Part shown: positions 11,533-32,458 of the stretch, piece by piece
Position numbering within the stretch: the stretch's first letter is position 1
Layout: every line of letters begins with the position of its first letter
Assembly (NCBI GenBank): GCA_002104945.1
Contig: MCFH01000008.1
Location: forward strand, 426,501-490,500
DNA from: Piromyces finnis
Lineage: Eukaryota; Neocallimastigomycota; Neocallimastigomycetes; Neocallimastigales; Neocallimastigaceae
Direction: 5' to 3'
DNA: 64,000 nt
The notes under the pieces: model-generated
Seen by the model: the letters and a program-made list of their open reading frames with translations, nothing else
Databases searched by the model: none
What the model was told of the DNA's origin: nothing
Translations under genes and position numbers: made by a program

Positions 11533-14276
11533 TTTCACTACTTTATTTAATTTTAGAAATTTCTTCTAAATATACATATAATAATTACCGAATTTTTTGT
11601 TAATTAATTAATTATTATTTGTTAATTAATTGATAATTAAAATAATATTTTTATAATAACTAGTAGTTTTAATATCTTGTATTTATTTTTTTTTTTATAA
11701 TGTTATTTACCTTTTTTTAATTATTTAATTTGAGGAAAAAAAAAAAAGTACTATTGTTATTGTGCTATGATTTCAATAAAATTGTTTTTATAAAATACTA
11801 TATATTATTTGTAAAATTTTAAAATTAAAAATTTATCATTTATTTCAATACATAATTTTTAAAATGACTTTACTTATTTAAAAAGTCGACATATTTTAAT
11901 CCCAAAAGTTTTTAAAGTTAAAGGGTTAATAATAAATAATAAATTAAATAAAAAGGTGTTTATTAAAAAATAAAATAAAATCTAAAAACTGTTATTATGT
12001 TATAAGTTATTTATTTTATTTTATTTTTGTTTTGTTTTGCTTTGCTTTTCCCTTTTATAATATTTTTGTTTTGCTCTGCTTTGTTTTTTTTTTTTTTTTA
12101 TATCTATACTTAATATTTATTTAGCTTTTATTTATTTCTAAATAATTTTATTGCTTTCATTAATAGTATTATTAATATTTAATAATAACTACTTCCAATT
12201 TTTACTATTGAAAAAAAGGAATGAATATTTTATAATAAAATATTTTTAAATTGTTTATAAATTATTAACCCAAAAAACTAAATTGGGAAATTGTTACAAA
12301 GTAATTAAAAAAAAAAGAAAAAGTAAAAAAATTTTAAGAAATATTTTTATCCATTAAAAATAAATAATTTAAATTTTATTAATATACAAAAAATAAATCT
12401 ATTATTAAGTATTAAATTAAATTTTAATTAGAATTAAAGATTTCAATCGAAATACTAAAAAATATATTTATTATATCAATAATAAATAATAAAACTAGAG
12501 TGTATAACAAAAAATTTGAATCATAAATAATTCTTATTTTTTTTAATTATTTTATTATAATTATGCTTTTTTAATTTAATGAATATTGTTACATTTTAAA
12601 AGGAATTATTTATATTAACTAATAAATAAAAATTACTTATTTTAAATTCTTTTTATTATGAAAAGTTTTAGAAATTTTTAATAATATAATATGAACAGGG
12701 ATGAATTTTTAAATTACAATTGTAATATATCTTTTCTTTTTTTTTTTATTTGAATTTTATTGGACAATTAAATCCTATTTCTTTTTTGTAATACCTAAGA
12801 TCAAAAAATTATTTTGACAATTATTATAGATTTTATAAAAAAGAATAAACTATAAAAAACAATAGCAATCATCATCACAATTTCAAAAGAAAATAAAATG
12901 ACTTTATTTTTTCATAAAAAAAAAAAAAAAGTAATTAAATGAAGCTTGGTATTTTAATATAATGGATTAACTACAGACCTACATAAAAAACTAGAATATT
13001 TTTGTTTCAAACATTTATATAAATAATAAGATTATATATTTTAATTTAGTATAATATATTGCTATATATATTCATATATATTAATATATACAAAAAATTT
13101 AAACAATTTATTTCAAAATTAAAAAAATATTAAATAGAATTATTAATTTTAAAATATTTAAAATTCACCATAAAAGGTAAAAACTTTATTATTAAACATT
13201 AATATTAATAAATAATAAAGAAAACAATATATTTATGTATAAATATGTAAGTGAGTACACGTGATTTAATTTCAATTAAAAATTCTGTATTTTTTGTTTC
13301 TTTAATATACTTCTTCACTTTAACCTTCTTTAATACATATTATTAAATATATAATGATTTTTTTTTTTTTTTTTTAGACTAGGAAGGAAATATATAATGA
13401 TAGAATATATACGCTTTTTAATTTTTAAAATACTTTGAATTATACAATAATATGAAATTAGTTTTATTCATTAATATTAATTAAATATTAAATATTATAT
13501 TTAATAATATAATTAGAATTAGAACGAAATAAATAATTTTATTTTTTAGTTTTTTGTTTACTTGAAAATTAATAGTACAAAAAGTAAATTCTCAAATATT
13601 AAAATTCTAATTATTTTTAGTATATGAAATTTAAAATGTAAAAAGTCATATATTTACAGCATTAACAATAGAAAAAAAATTGGAATTATTAATTACAAAT
13701 TTATTTAAGAAAAAAAAAATAATAAAAGATGCTTTTAATTATATTCTTATAGTTTATAGTTTTAGTATTATTTATATTGGGGTTAGATTACAATTTATTT
13801 CAAAAGGTTAATCTAAAAGAGCTTTTTGTGATACATTTACATTTTTTAAATATTATTATGATTGGATATAATCAATGTAATATGAAATTTCTGTATTTTG
13901 TATTATACATTGAAATTATGAATAAAAAAAATTATTTTAGAATTAAAAAAAAAAATTAATAATAATAATAATTAATAATAATTATAATAGTAATTATAAT
14001 AACAAATATAATAATAGTAAAAAAAAAAAAGTTAGATTTTAAAATTCGATTTAAAAATTAATTAAAAGATAAATCTTTGGATTTTCTATTATCTTTATTT
14101 AATTATTATAAATTATTATTATTATTATTTTAGAACATATAATTTATTTATTTATTTTTGTCTAGTGCTTTAAATTAACCAATTAATATCAGCAACTATT
14201 TTACATCTATTACCCTCATTTTTCTTTTTCTTTTTGTTTTATTATTTTTTTTTTTTTTAAATAATATATATTTTCA
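11533..14276. other. 2.7-kb divergent intergenic region, myosin V-A / nucleoporin
   Basis: This lies between two genes transcribed away from each other, so it should hold both promoters. Visible features are a degenerate TTTTG/TTTGC tract (12010-12095), a CACGTG E-box (13258-13263) and a T tract at about 13358-13375. A 60-codon open frame at 13777-13959 has no protein-like features. No RNA gene is seen. Confidence 0.7.
13258..13263. promoter_or_regulatory. CACGTG E-box, candidate bHLH site
   Basis: ACACGTGA lies in the divergent gap about 1.0 kb upstream of the nucleoporin start and 1.7 kb upstream of the myosin start. CACGTG is the core bound by bHLH factors such as Cbf1 or Pho4. It is one of three found, all in intergenic DNA; function is inferred only. 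Confidence 0.35.
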
Positions 14277-22584
<8,308 letters not shown>

Positions 22585-23822
22585 AGCTATTAAACTTATA
22601 TATAGAACATTTTTGAGGCAATAAAATAATATAAAATAATTTTGTCACTATATCGAACAAGAAGAACATACAGTTAATAACAACAATCAAAATTTAAAAC
22701 AAACAAATAAATCAAAATAATAATTTTTTTTTTTTAATATCTTTTAGTTACAAAATTAAATTATTTGTAATAATCATCTTATTTTTCTTTTTATACAATA
22801 ACTAATTTAATAGCTCTTTTTTATTATTATCCTTCATTTTTTTTTTCTTTTTATTAGCAAACAAATAAATATACAAATATACATAAATACAAATTATTTT
22901 ATTTTATATATTCAATTTATTTATTTTTTATTATTAAATATAAAAGGTATAATTTATTAATTATTATATAAATAAAATATCAAATAAATATAAAATTAAT
23001 AAAATTTATCAGCGAATATAATATAATATAATATTTTAATTATTATATAAAAGTCCGTATAATATTAGAAATGAGTTATGAATGATTTTTTTTTTTTTTT
23101 AGAATAATATTAAAATAAAATAGCGATTTTAAATTATTTTAAATTTGTTTTTTATATAAAATGTTAAAAAGCTCAGATTTTGATAAATATCAATATAATA
23201 GTATCATTACATTAGATCCATTAAATGATTTTATCATTAAAAAATATATGATATATTAATTTATATCTTAAATTTATCTATACTTTTATTGTTGTATTTT
23301 ATAAATATTGTGTTAAATATTAAATATCATTAGAACAGTTAAGATAAATGGTATATAATTTTAAATTGAGTAATAATTAAAAACTTATTAATTATAAAAA
23401 ATAAAAAAACAGACTAAAATATTAATTATTTTGCTATAATTGATATATGAATTATTATTATTATTATTTTGTTTTAATGAACACATTAAAATAGTATCAA
23501 TGCTATTAAACAAAACAAATTTTTAATTTTTTTTTTTTTTATTAATTAAAAGATGAAATAATTATAATAAATATTATCTTAATGGAAAATGTATATATTA
23601 ATTATATTAATTATTTCACATAGCGCTTTAAATATTTAAAAAAATATAAAGAGATAAAAAAAATAATAATGTAATGATGCAATACTATTATATATATATA
23701 TAAGTATTTTAAAAATAAAAATAAAATAAAATGAATTTTTTTTCATTATAATTACATATTTATAATAAATGTTTTGGCTAGTTATTATTTTATTTTATTT
23801 TATTACAAAATAACATTATTTT
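22585..23822. other. 1.2-kb convergent intergenic region, nucleoporin / ALY
   Basis: Two genes end toward each other here. It holds AT-rich 3' flanks and a lone 32-codon ATG frame at 23161-23259 that I do not consider a gene. No RNA or repeat element is recognised. Confidence 0.7.
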
Positions 23823-25030
23823 TTAAAGAGTAATATGGAATTTAGTTTTAGAATTGCTATGACTTAAAACTGATGTTTTCTTTTGTTCTGATATTCTGTC
23901 AGCATACATTCCTTTAACAGCTATTTTTCTATATAGAATAAATTATATTTAAATGTAATATTAATAAAAAAGTTTATTATTCCTACTTATTATTTTATTA
24001 TTATAAATTAAATAACAGTTATATTATGAACAACTATCAGCTCACCTTTTTTGATTAGTAGCTGGTCTAGCAACACCAGCAATAGAAAATGATTTTTGGA
24101 TTTCAGCTACTGATAACTTTTGACCATCAGCAATAATGCCATTATATTTAGCAATAGCATCAACAGATGACTTTCTATCAGCATATTCTATTTCACAAAC
24201 ACCAGTAGAATTTCCATTAATATCTCTTTTTAATAATATATTAACAATTTCACCAAATTCACGGAAAATAGTCTAATATTAAAATTTTATAATAATAATA
24301 TTAACCAAACTATATTATTACGTACATATATATTAATAATATTAATATCTCGGATTATTTTAAATCATACTTTAATATCTTCGGTATTGGCATTTGGATG
24401 AAGATTAGTAATCTGAATAGTTGAAGTTTGCTTTCTCTTTGGTGATGCTGCATTTGCTAATCCTGCAACTTTTTTAGCAGTAAGAAGACCACTTCTAGAT
24501 AAACGCTTTTGAATTCTACTTGATTTTTCAGTTTCTCTTATAATTGATCTTCTTGGATTATTTGCAGTAAAAAGATCATGCTTCCATTTTCCTATTTTTT
24601 TAAGTTCCAATTATTTTGTTAATTAAATTTAGAAAATTTTTATTGAAACATTTGAAATAATATAGATGAATCATTCATTATTATTTTTTGTTCAAATATA
24701 TGAATTAAAATTTACCATTGATATTTCCTTTCTATTATTATGATTATAAAAGATATAATAATCGAAAATAAAGTTTTTGTTATAAAAAAAAGAAATTATT
24801 TAATTCACATTATTAAATATTTCTAAAATTAGATAAAAAATTAGATAAAAAACAATTATAAAACGTACTGGAATTGATTTTTTTGAAACTGGTGCAGTAT
24901 TAAGTCTAGATTTTATTGATCTACCTCTACTTCCGTTATTAATTCTTCTGTTATTATTATTTCTCTTTCTTGAATTGTTTTGTTTTACTATATCATCAAG
25001 AGACATATTAACCTTACTGTCAATATCCAT
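23823..25030 (-). CDS. ALY/REF-type mRNA export adaptor (RRM protein)
   Basis: A 243-aa protein is modelled from five exons: 25030-24869, 24731-24716 (16 nt), 24591-24371, 24272-24046 and 23928-23823. The N-terminus carries the REF box MSLDDIVKQN, which in Yra1/ALYREF contacts the helicase Sub2/UAP56. A basic Arg/Asn-rich stretch and the family motif KWKHDLF follow. One RRM runs from TIQITNLHP to about SVAEIQKSF, and the tail is short and basic. Family members join the TREX complex and hand spliced mRNA to the export receptor in the nucleus. The start at 25030 is the first ATG and sits five codons before a REF-box-like segment. The 16-nt exon is needed to keep the frame between exon 1 and KWKHDLF. 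The nearby Y14 gene acts in the same nuclear mRNP pathway. Confidence 0.88.
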
Positions 25031-25216
25031 CTTCTTATTAAAATGTTTTCAAAATATCAAGTATTTAATAAAAATAATTATTATTCAAATAATAATTTGA
25101 ATCCAAGGATTATTCATTTTTTTTTTTTTTATATAATAAAATATGAAATAAAATAATATAAAAAAACATTAAAAATTATTAACATTAGAATAAAGTATTA
25201 TAAATAAAGGACTATG

Positions 25217-25297
25217 GTCTCTTTTTTTCTTTATTTTTTTCTTTTTTTTTCTTTTTTCTTTTTTTTCTTTTTCTTTTACATATATTATATGTAAAAG
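25217..25297. repeat. Polypyrimidine tract with terminal hairpin
   Basis: About 60 nt of nearly pure T/C on the + strand end at CTTTTACATAT (25273-25283), which pairs with ATATGTAAAAG (25287-25297) around a 3-nt loop. It lies about 190-270 bp upstream of the ALY start. Such a tract can adopt non-B DNA or keep nucleosomes away; a role here is inferred. Confidence 0.6.
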
Positions 25298-25633
25298 AAT
25301 AATATAAATGTTCAAATATTTATTGTGAATTCAATATTATAATCATTATTAAGTCATATTTATTAAGTAATTACCATTTTTATGTTTTATAATATTTTAT
25401 TATTGTAAATAGAAATATAAAAATTGAAAAATTAAAAGAAGATAAATTCAAAAGTATGATTATAGATAATTAATAAATTATTAAATATGTATAAATTAGA
25501 GGAAAATATTTTTTGATATTTCTTTAAATATAAATCATTTACTTAAAATTCAAATTAGTTAATATTAATTATTAAATAAATTAAATTTTGAAATTAATTA
25601 TAGTGGCTATAATTCTAAAATCGTATTTATTAC

Positions 25634-25639
25634 CACGTG
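25634..25639. promoter_or_regulatory. CACGTG E-box, candidate bHLH site
   Basis: CCACGTGC sits between the divergent ALY and LSG1 genes, 604 bp from the ALY ATG and 579 bp from the LSG1 ATG. It is the most central of the three E-boxes in the window. Confidence 0.4.
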
Positions 25640-26217
25640 CCTCTTTTAATTTTACTATATCAGCTATTATTTTATATTTTATTAAAATTAATAATAATAA
25701 TATGTAATAATTAATTATAAAAATTGGAAAATATTTTATATATAATATTATATGATTAAATACATCTGTAGTTATATATTAATATGAATAAATATTGCGT
25801 ACAGTATTAATAAACACAATAAATTTAATTTCAAGAAATATTCTTTAAAGTATCTTGTAGAGTTTTAATATTTTTATAAATATTATTAAATTACTCAAAA
25901 AGTTTTACAAAATTCAATAATTTATTATTAACCAATCAAAATAATAGATTTTCAAAAATATATTATTGATTTAAAGTTTTTTTCAATTTTATATTTTTGT
26001 AATTATTATTAATTCTTTTTGAACAAACTTTAAGAGAAGGAAAATAATATAAAATTATAATTAATTTTTGATTTTCCTTAAATAAATTGAACTATTTAAA
26101 ATTATTATATATAAATTAAAATAATCATATCTTCATTCTTCATTACATAAAAACGATATATAATAATTTACATAAATTTAAAGACATTTATTATTTGAAT
26201 TTTTATTTCAATACAAC

Positions 26218-29200
26218 ATGGGTAACAAGAAGAATACAGGTCTCGGAAAAGCTTTAATTAGACAAAGATTTAATGGAAAAAGACATGGAAAAGATGGTGA
26301 ACAATTTAAAGTAATTTTTTCTTTTTCTTTCTTTCCTTTTTTTTGTTATATTGTTTCCTTTTTTATATAAACAAATATGCATTTCAAATTTTGAATTTCA
26401 AATTTAATTTTAATTCAAAATCTTGATAGTATTTGTATAAAAATTCATAAGAATTCTTTATTACGTCTACGTAATTTTAAATTTTCAAAAGAAATGAATA
26501 TTAAGCTTAAAATTAATAACAATAATAAACTTATCAATACAATATTTATTAATAATTATAAAGCATACAACTGATATCAGTGAAACTTATGCTAGAAATA
26601 CTATGCAATCAATTACTCATGAAAATGATTTAGATGCTTTTTTACATACTGCTGAACTTGCTGGAACCGAGTTTAAAGCTGGTAATAATAATAATAATAA
26701 TAAAAAGATTAAGAATTACTAATAAATACAAATGTTAAAGAAAAATAAAAGATTTTTAAATTTTGTAATTAATATTTTAAAAAATTTATAATAAATTTTA
26801 AAGAAAAATTAAATGTTACTGTTATTACTTCCGAATCACAAAATCCATTCTTATTAAGTCCAGAAAAAGAAAGAGAAATTCTTGAAAGTTTTGAAACAAA
26901 TAAGTCAAAATTAACTATTCCAAGAAGGTAAATGCAATAAGTATTAAATTGTTATAAATGTTAAACTATTTTCAATTATTGTTGATATTATATTTTTAAT
27001 TAATATAAAAGTAATTGAATGATTAATATATTTTCATACTTTTTAATATAATTTTTATGATATAATAATATTAATTCACTATTTAAAGACCAAAATGGGA
27101 TAAAAATACTACAGCTTCCGAATTACAACAAGCTGAAAGAGAAGGTTTCTTAAATTGGCGTCGTGGTTTAGCTCAGTAATATATATTTTATTGAATTCTT
27201 TATATAAATTTATTTTAAAATTAAAAATATAATATATATTTTAATAAGTTTTATTTATTTATTAATCACAAACTATTAAATTATATAAATAATAATTATA
27301 TTCTTAAAAAATAAAAAACTAATAATGCAATAAAAAGATTAGAAGAAAATAATGGTTTATTATTAACTCCATATGAAAGAAATTTGGAAATTTGGAGACA
27401 ATTATGGAGAGTTGTAGAAAGATCTGATTTAATTGTTCAAATTGTCGATGCAAGAAACCCATTAATTTTTAGATCTGAAGATTTAGAAAGATATGTTAAA
27501 GAAAATGGTGAAGAAAAGAAAAATCTTTTATTGATTAACAAAGCTGATATGTTAACAGTAAATCAAAGGTAAAAAGAGTAAAATTGTTAAAACACTATAA
27601 GAAGATAATAATAATAATAAAAAGAAATAATTATAACAATCATTAAATTAAATTATATAAAAAATAGAATGCAATGGGCTGATTATTTCCAAAAACATAA
27701 TATTGAATATGTATTCTTTTCAGCAAAGATTGAGAAGGATTATCAAGAATTAGAAAAAGAAAAAGAAAAGTTATTAAAAGAACGTTTAGAACAAACACAA
27801 AAAGCTCGTAATGAAATTGAAGAGGAAGAAATAGCTGAAAATAGTATTAATCAAGTTATTGAAGAAGAAATTAAAAAGACAGAACATGCATTAGAAGATA
27901 TGCACCTTAAGAATGAAGAGTAAATTATAATTTAATTGAATAAGTAGTTATAATTTTAATTATTTAAAATATTAATTGTTTTTTTTATATATGTATAAAT
28001 AGAGAATTAAAGGTACCAAAGATTGCTAGAATTTATTCTGCTGAAGATTTAGTTACATTACTTCTTGAAAAGTGTCCATTTTCAAAACACAGTATGTTTA
28101 TTCAAAATAATAATAATATTATATTATATAATATATAATATGTACTGTATTATTTAATTTCATATATATATTTAAATAGGTCCAGACAAGCAAATCATTG
28201 GTCTTGTTGGTTATCCAAATGTTGGTAAGAGTTCTACAATCAATGCTGTTACTGGTGCTAAAAAGGTTGCTGTCGGTTCAACACCAGGAAAAACTAAGCA
28301 TTTCCAAGTAAATATAATTAATATATATATATATATATATAAAATAAAATTTAATATATATTTTATTATATACTAATTTTTTATTTCATCAATTGTATAG
28401 ACTATTAATTTATCATCATCTGTAGTTTTATGTGATTGTCCTGGTTTAGTTTTCCCAAGTTTTGCAACTACACAAGCTGAAATGGTTTGTAATGGTATTT
28501 TACCTGTAGACCAACTTAGAGAATACACTGGTCCTGTTGGTTTATTATGTAGACATATTCCAAGAGAAGTTCTTGAAGCATTCTATGGTATTCGTATTAA
28601 AATTAGAGATGAAGGTGAAGAAGGTTATGTCCCAAGACCACCTACTTCTGAAGAATTTTTATGTCCATATGCTAGTATGTTTTTAAATTTATATAAATTA
28701 ACATATTATATATATTTTTTAAGAATATATTTTTGAATTGATTTTTAATTAAATATTTTTATTTATAAATAGTAAATCGTGGTTTTACAAAGTCAGTCCA
28801 AGGTAATCCAGATGAAGCTAGAGCTGCAAGATATGTTTTAAAAGATTATACTTCTGTAAGTTTAATAATATTGTATAAAACAATTTTAAAAACTATTATT
28901 ATTAAATACAATTTTTAATTAATATATTATATAAATAATAGGGAAAATTATTATACTGCCATCCACCACCAGATGTTGATGTCCAAGAATTTAACAAGGA
29001 AAACTTTGATATTTCAAGATATATTAAAGATAGAGCAAAATTTGAAAAATTTACTCAACAAACTGAAAAAATTAAGAAGGAAACAATGAAAGCAGTATGT
29101 ATATATATTTAGTTTATATTATTTTATAATTTGATTATTTTTATTATATTATATTATATTTATTTATTTATTTATTTATGTATTTTTTTTTTTTTTATTT

Positions 29201-29442
29201 TTTTTTATTTACTTTTTGTAATTAAGAAATCTAGCGGTATGGCAAAACAAATTGATAGAGAATTTTTCCAAACTAAATCTATTGTTGCTCATACTAAAGG
29301 TAAATTTAGTTCTTCAGATTTTACAAGAGCTAACCTCTATTCTCAAAAACAAAATACTTTACCACAAAGTAAAAAGCATAATAAGGGTAATAAGAAGACT
29401 AAAGCTAGAAATCGTTTTTCATATTCTAATGATGATTATTAG
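26218..29442 (+). CDS. LSG1: LSG1, large-subunit GTPase of 60S ribosome maturation
   Basis: A 615-aa circularly permuted GTPase is modelled from 12 exons: 26218-26310, 26564-26681, 26804-26927, 27089-27175, 27338-27568, 27668-27919, 28003-28091, 28180-28307, 28401-28674, 28773-28855, 28942-29094 and 29227-29442. The N-terminus MGNKKNTGLGKALIRQRF is typical of Lsg1. GTPase motifs appear in permuted order: NKAD (G4, about aa 207), SAK (G5, 235), GYPNVGKSS (G1, 341) and DCPG (G3, 385). The C-terminus is Lys-rich and basic. In yeast and humans Lsg1 acts in the cytoplasm to release the adaptor Nmd3 from pre-60S subunits. Length fits yeast (640) and human (658). eIF6, which acts in the same late 60S pathway, lies 24 kb away. 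Confidence 0.95.
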
Positions 29443-30239
29443 ATAATAATTACGAATAGAGAATATTTATATAAAATTTATCAAGTATTATTCATAGATA
29501 TAAGAAATAACAAGGAAATAAACAAATATATTCCTTCTTTTTATTTATTCATTTTAATTATATAATTCATCTGTATTATGAGCAATTCTTAATTCAGCCA
29601 ATAATATATATATATAACATTTATTATATATTCATTAAATGTATATATGTTAATTATATTATTTATTTTATAATCATATTTATTTTAATAGAAAATATTT
29701 ATAAAATTCATAATATTTTTCTATTTAAATCAAAAAAAAAGGAGAAGAATAGATATATTTCAAATTAATACATATATAGACACATTTTAATAAAAATATA
29801 ATATCTTAATAAAATTTAAAAAAAAAAAAAAAACATTAATCTTTATAAGTTTATTATAATTGAAAATAAATACCTTTAAAAATTTATGGATTACTATAAA
29901 ACTTTTAGTTGTAATATTTTTGGGTAATAGTTAAAATTTCATTAGCAAACTTTAATTAATAAAGTTTATATTACATATTAAAAATTTATTATTATGTATG
30001 TATTTAAGTATGTATTTGGAATTTATATATATATTTTATTTAAAAATTTTTTTTAGTTAAAAAAAAAAAGCAGGTTGAAAAATATTGTGTTAATACTTTG
30101 TTGATTAAATTTAAATTTATATATACATAAAAAACCAACTAACCAACCAACCCAAAAAAAAAAAAAAAATTGATATTATAATATTATAAGTGTTTATATT
30201 CTATTAAATATTGATTAAAAAAAAAAATAAAAAAAGAAA
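29443..30239. other. 0.8-kb intergenic, LSG1 to Mim1-like gene
   Basis: AT-rich spacer between two rightward genes. It holds poly-A runs (about 29818-29833 and 30152-30168) and no recognisable gene or RNA. Confidence 0.7.
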
Positions 30240-30788
30240 ATGGCTGCACCATCTTATGATCTAGAAAAAGTTGAAAAGGATAATGATGTTAAAGATATCA
30301 TTGATGAAATGAATGATGAAGAAAATAATGAAGTTGAAGATAACATTTTTTATTTCCTTAATGGTGATACTTTAAAAAACCCAAAATTCTGGAAAGATTT
30401 CATGACTTATTTTGCTATTCCATTTATACAAGGTGCTTTTTATGGTCTTGGTGAATATGTTGCTCATGCTGCTGTTGCTAAATATGGATTCTTAAAAAAG
30501 CCATACAATCAATTACCAGAAAAGAAAAACAAATTCCATATTAATCCAAAGCATAATCAAACTGAACCAGTTGCTGTTGCTATGGGTGTTGATAAAGGCA
30601 TTTATGAACAATTAGTATTCCAAACTGTAATGGAAAAGTCATCTAAAATGATGAACAAAAATAATCAAAACAAAGAAAATTCTCAAAATCCAAAAATCAT
30701 AAAGAAGGAAGAAACATTTGGTTTAAAAGATTTAATAAATAATGAAAACAAAAACAATTTAGTCATTAAAAGAAGCTTTTTATTTTAA
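30240..30788 (+). CDS. Mim1/TOM13-like mitochondrial (hydrogenosomal) outer-membrane biogenesis protein
   Basis: A single-exon 182-aa protein. An acidic N-terminus (about 45 residues) precedes one hydrophobic helix, IPFIQGAFYGLGEYVAHA (about aa 60-80). This resembles the Mim1 membrane segment in having a Pro-Phe-(Ile/Leu) entry, a GxxxG motif (GAFYG), a following Leu-Gly-Glu and a conserved Ala-His. The C-terminal 100 residues are Lys/Asn-rich and look disordered. In yeast, Mim1 oligomerises through GxxxG and inserts alpha-helical proteins into the mitochondrial outer membrane. Gut fungi carry hydrogenosomes instead, so the likely site is that organelle's outer membrane. The ATG at 30240 is the first in frame. 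The call rests on one short motif. Confidence 0.6.
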   Translation: MAAPSYDLEKVEKDNDVKDIIDEMNDEENNEVEDNIFYFLNGDTLKNPKFWKDFMTYFAIPFIQGAFYGLGEYVAHAAVAKYGFLKKPYNQLPEKKNKFHINPKHNQTEPVAVAMGVDKGIYEQLVFQTVMEKSSKMMNKNNQNKENSQNPKIIKKEETFGLKDLINNENKNNLVIKRSFLF

Positions 30789-32458
30789 AAAAAATAAACA
30801 ATTTAAATTTTGAATGTTAAAGATATATGCAAATAATTGAAAGTTTAATAATGATTTTATATTGTAATTCTAAATCATTCTAAATATTCAATTAAAATAA
30901 TTTCTTTAATAAGAAAAATCAATATTCAACTATGGTTATATAATGCAGTAATAATACTAAAAAAGACAAGACCTTATTTTTTTTTTTTTTAACAATTTAT
31001 AAAATGTGCGATAGCTTATAATAATCTTATTTCTTATAGCCTTCCAATACTCTTTAAATAAATTTAAAAAATTAATATTTTTTTCTGTTATAACATAAAT
31101 TATTTCAAAATATAAAGTAAATACTGTTCAATATCTTTAAATCATTTTAATTAATAATTAAAAAATTGAAATAATATAAATAAAAATAAATTATAATTGA
31201 ACATACATAAACAATTCGATAAAATAACTTTTACATGTTATAAATAAAAATTGATTAGTAAATAAATAAACAAATAAATAAATTTGTTTTTAAAATAACT
31301 CAATTTTTCTGGAAAATTTTTATTATTTATAAATTACCAAAATGTAATTTAAGGGTTTAATTTTAGATTATATCAATAATCCAGTAAAAGAATAATAGTA
31401 TAATATTTTTCTTTTCAATGAAGTATTTATTTTATATACATTTTAATAATTTAATAATTTTAATGTTGCTAAAAAGGTTTATATACAAAATCACAATAAG
31501 TGCTTATATAATTTATTATTATTATAGCCATTTATAAATATATAAATATAATTAATGATTTAATTATGCAACAAATAATGGTCTTATATTATAAAATAAT
31601 ATAAATAATAATATATATTTTAATAATTAAAAATTAAAAGTCAAAAATTAGTTATAATAGTATATAATAAATTACAAACATCTATTAAAACAAATGAATG
31701 AATGAATGGCAAATATAGCATATACAATTATTATTGTTATTATTATAGTTTAACTTATAGGAAATGTATACATTAATTATATTGTCACCAGTATTTATAT
31801 TATTTGGAGATTGAACTTAATAAAATTATATGTTTTACAAATAGTTTATTTTTATTATTGTTTTATAAAAACTGAAGAAAGTTTTGTTCTTTCAAATTAT
31901 GAATATGTTATTAAGAGCAGCAGATAATAATTAAATTACGATAAATATGAAAGTTATATAAATAATTTTAAATAATGGTAAACAAGAACTCATTATATGT
32001 GTTACCAAAGTAATAAGATAATAAAATATTAATATTTTTATTAATTGATTGATAGTATTTTATCATAACATTAATCATTTATTATATTTTTAGATAATTT
32101 AATTTAAATACTAAAAAAAAAAAATTTAGTAAATAAAACTATATTAATGAATATGGAAAAATATTTAATTAATCATAATATAAAAATTATATAAAAATTA
32201 ATAATATAATTAATACAGTTCAATTATTTTTATTTTTGTATATTTATATAATTCAATTTTTATAATTTAAAATAAATAATATAAAAAGGTAGATTAATAA
32301 TTAAAAATTATATATAAATTTTGATATTATTAATATAAATACTTTATTTACAAACATTTAATAATTCAAATAAGCAAAACACAAAAATCAGAATAGAGCA
32401 AAGATTCTACAAATTTATATATATATATTATTAAAAAATTTAGTTCATATATTATAAG
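30789..32458. other. 1.7-kb intergenic, Mim1-like gene to kinesin
   Basis: Very AT-rich DNA with a T10-plus run near 30978 and scattered TA tracts. No gene, RNA or repeat family is recognised. Confidence 0.7.

Larger units (their letters stand above)
25031..26217. other. 1.2-kb divergent promoter region, ALY / LSG1
   Basis: ALY and LSG1 are transcribed away from each other, so this is a shared regulatory region. It contains a polypyrimidine tract (about 25217-25277) that ends in a perfect hairpin, and a CACGTG E-box (25634-25639). No gene is recognised. Confidence 0.7.

Noticed and set aside
13777-13959. 60-codon open frame between myosin V-A and the nucleoporin
   Set aside because: It is rich in Ile, Asn, Phe and Lys as expected of random AT-rich DNA, with no domain, no splice context and no flanking signal.
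23161-23259. 32-codon ATG frame in the nucleoporin/ALY gap
   Set aside because: Composition is slightly protein-like but it is too short, stands alone and lies in a convergent 3' region.
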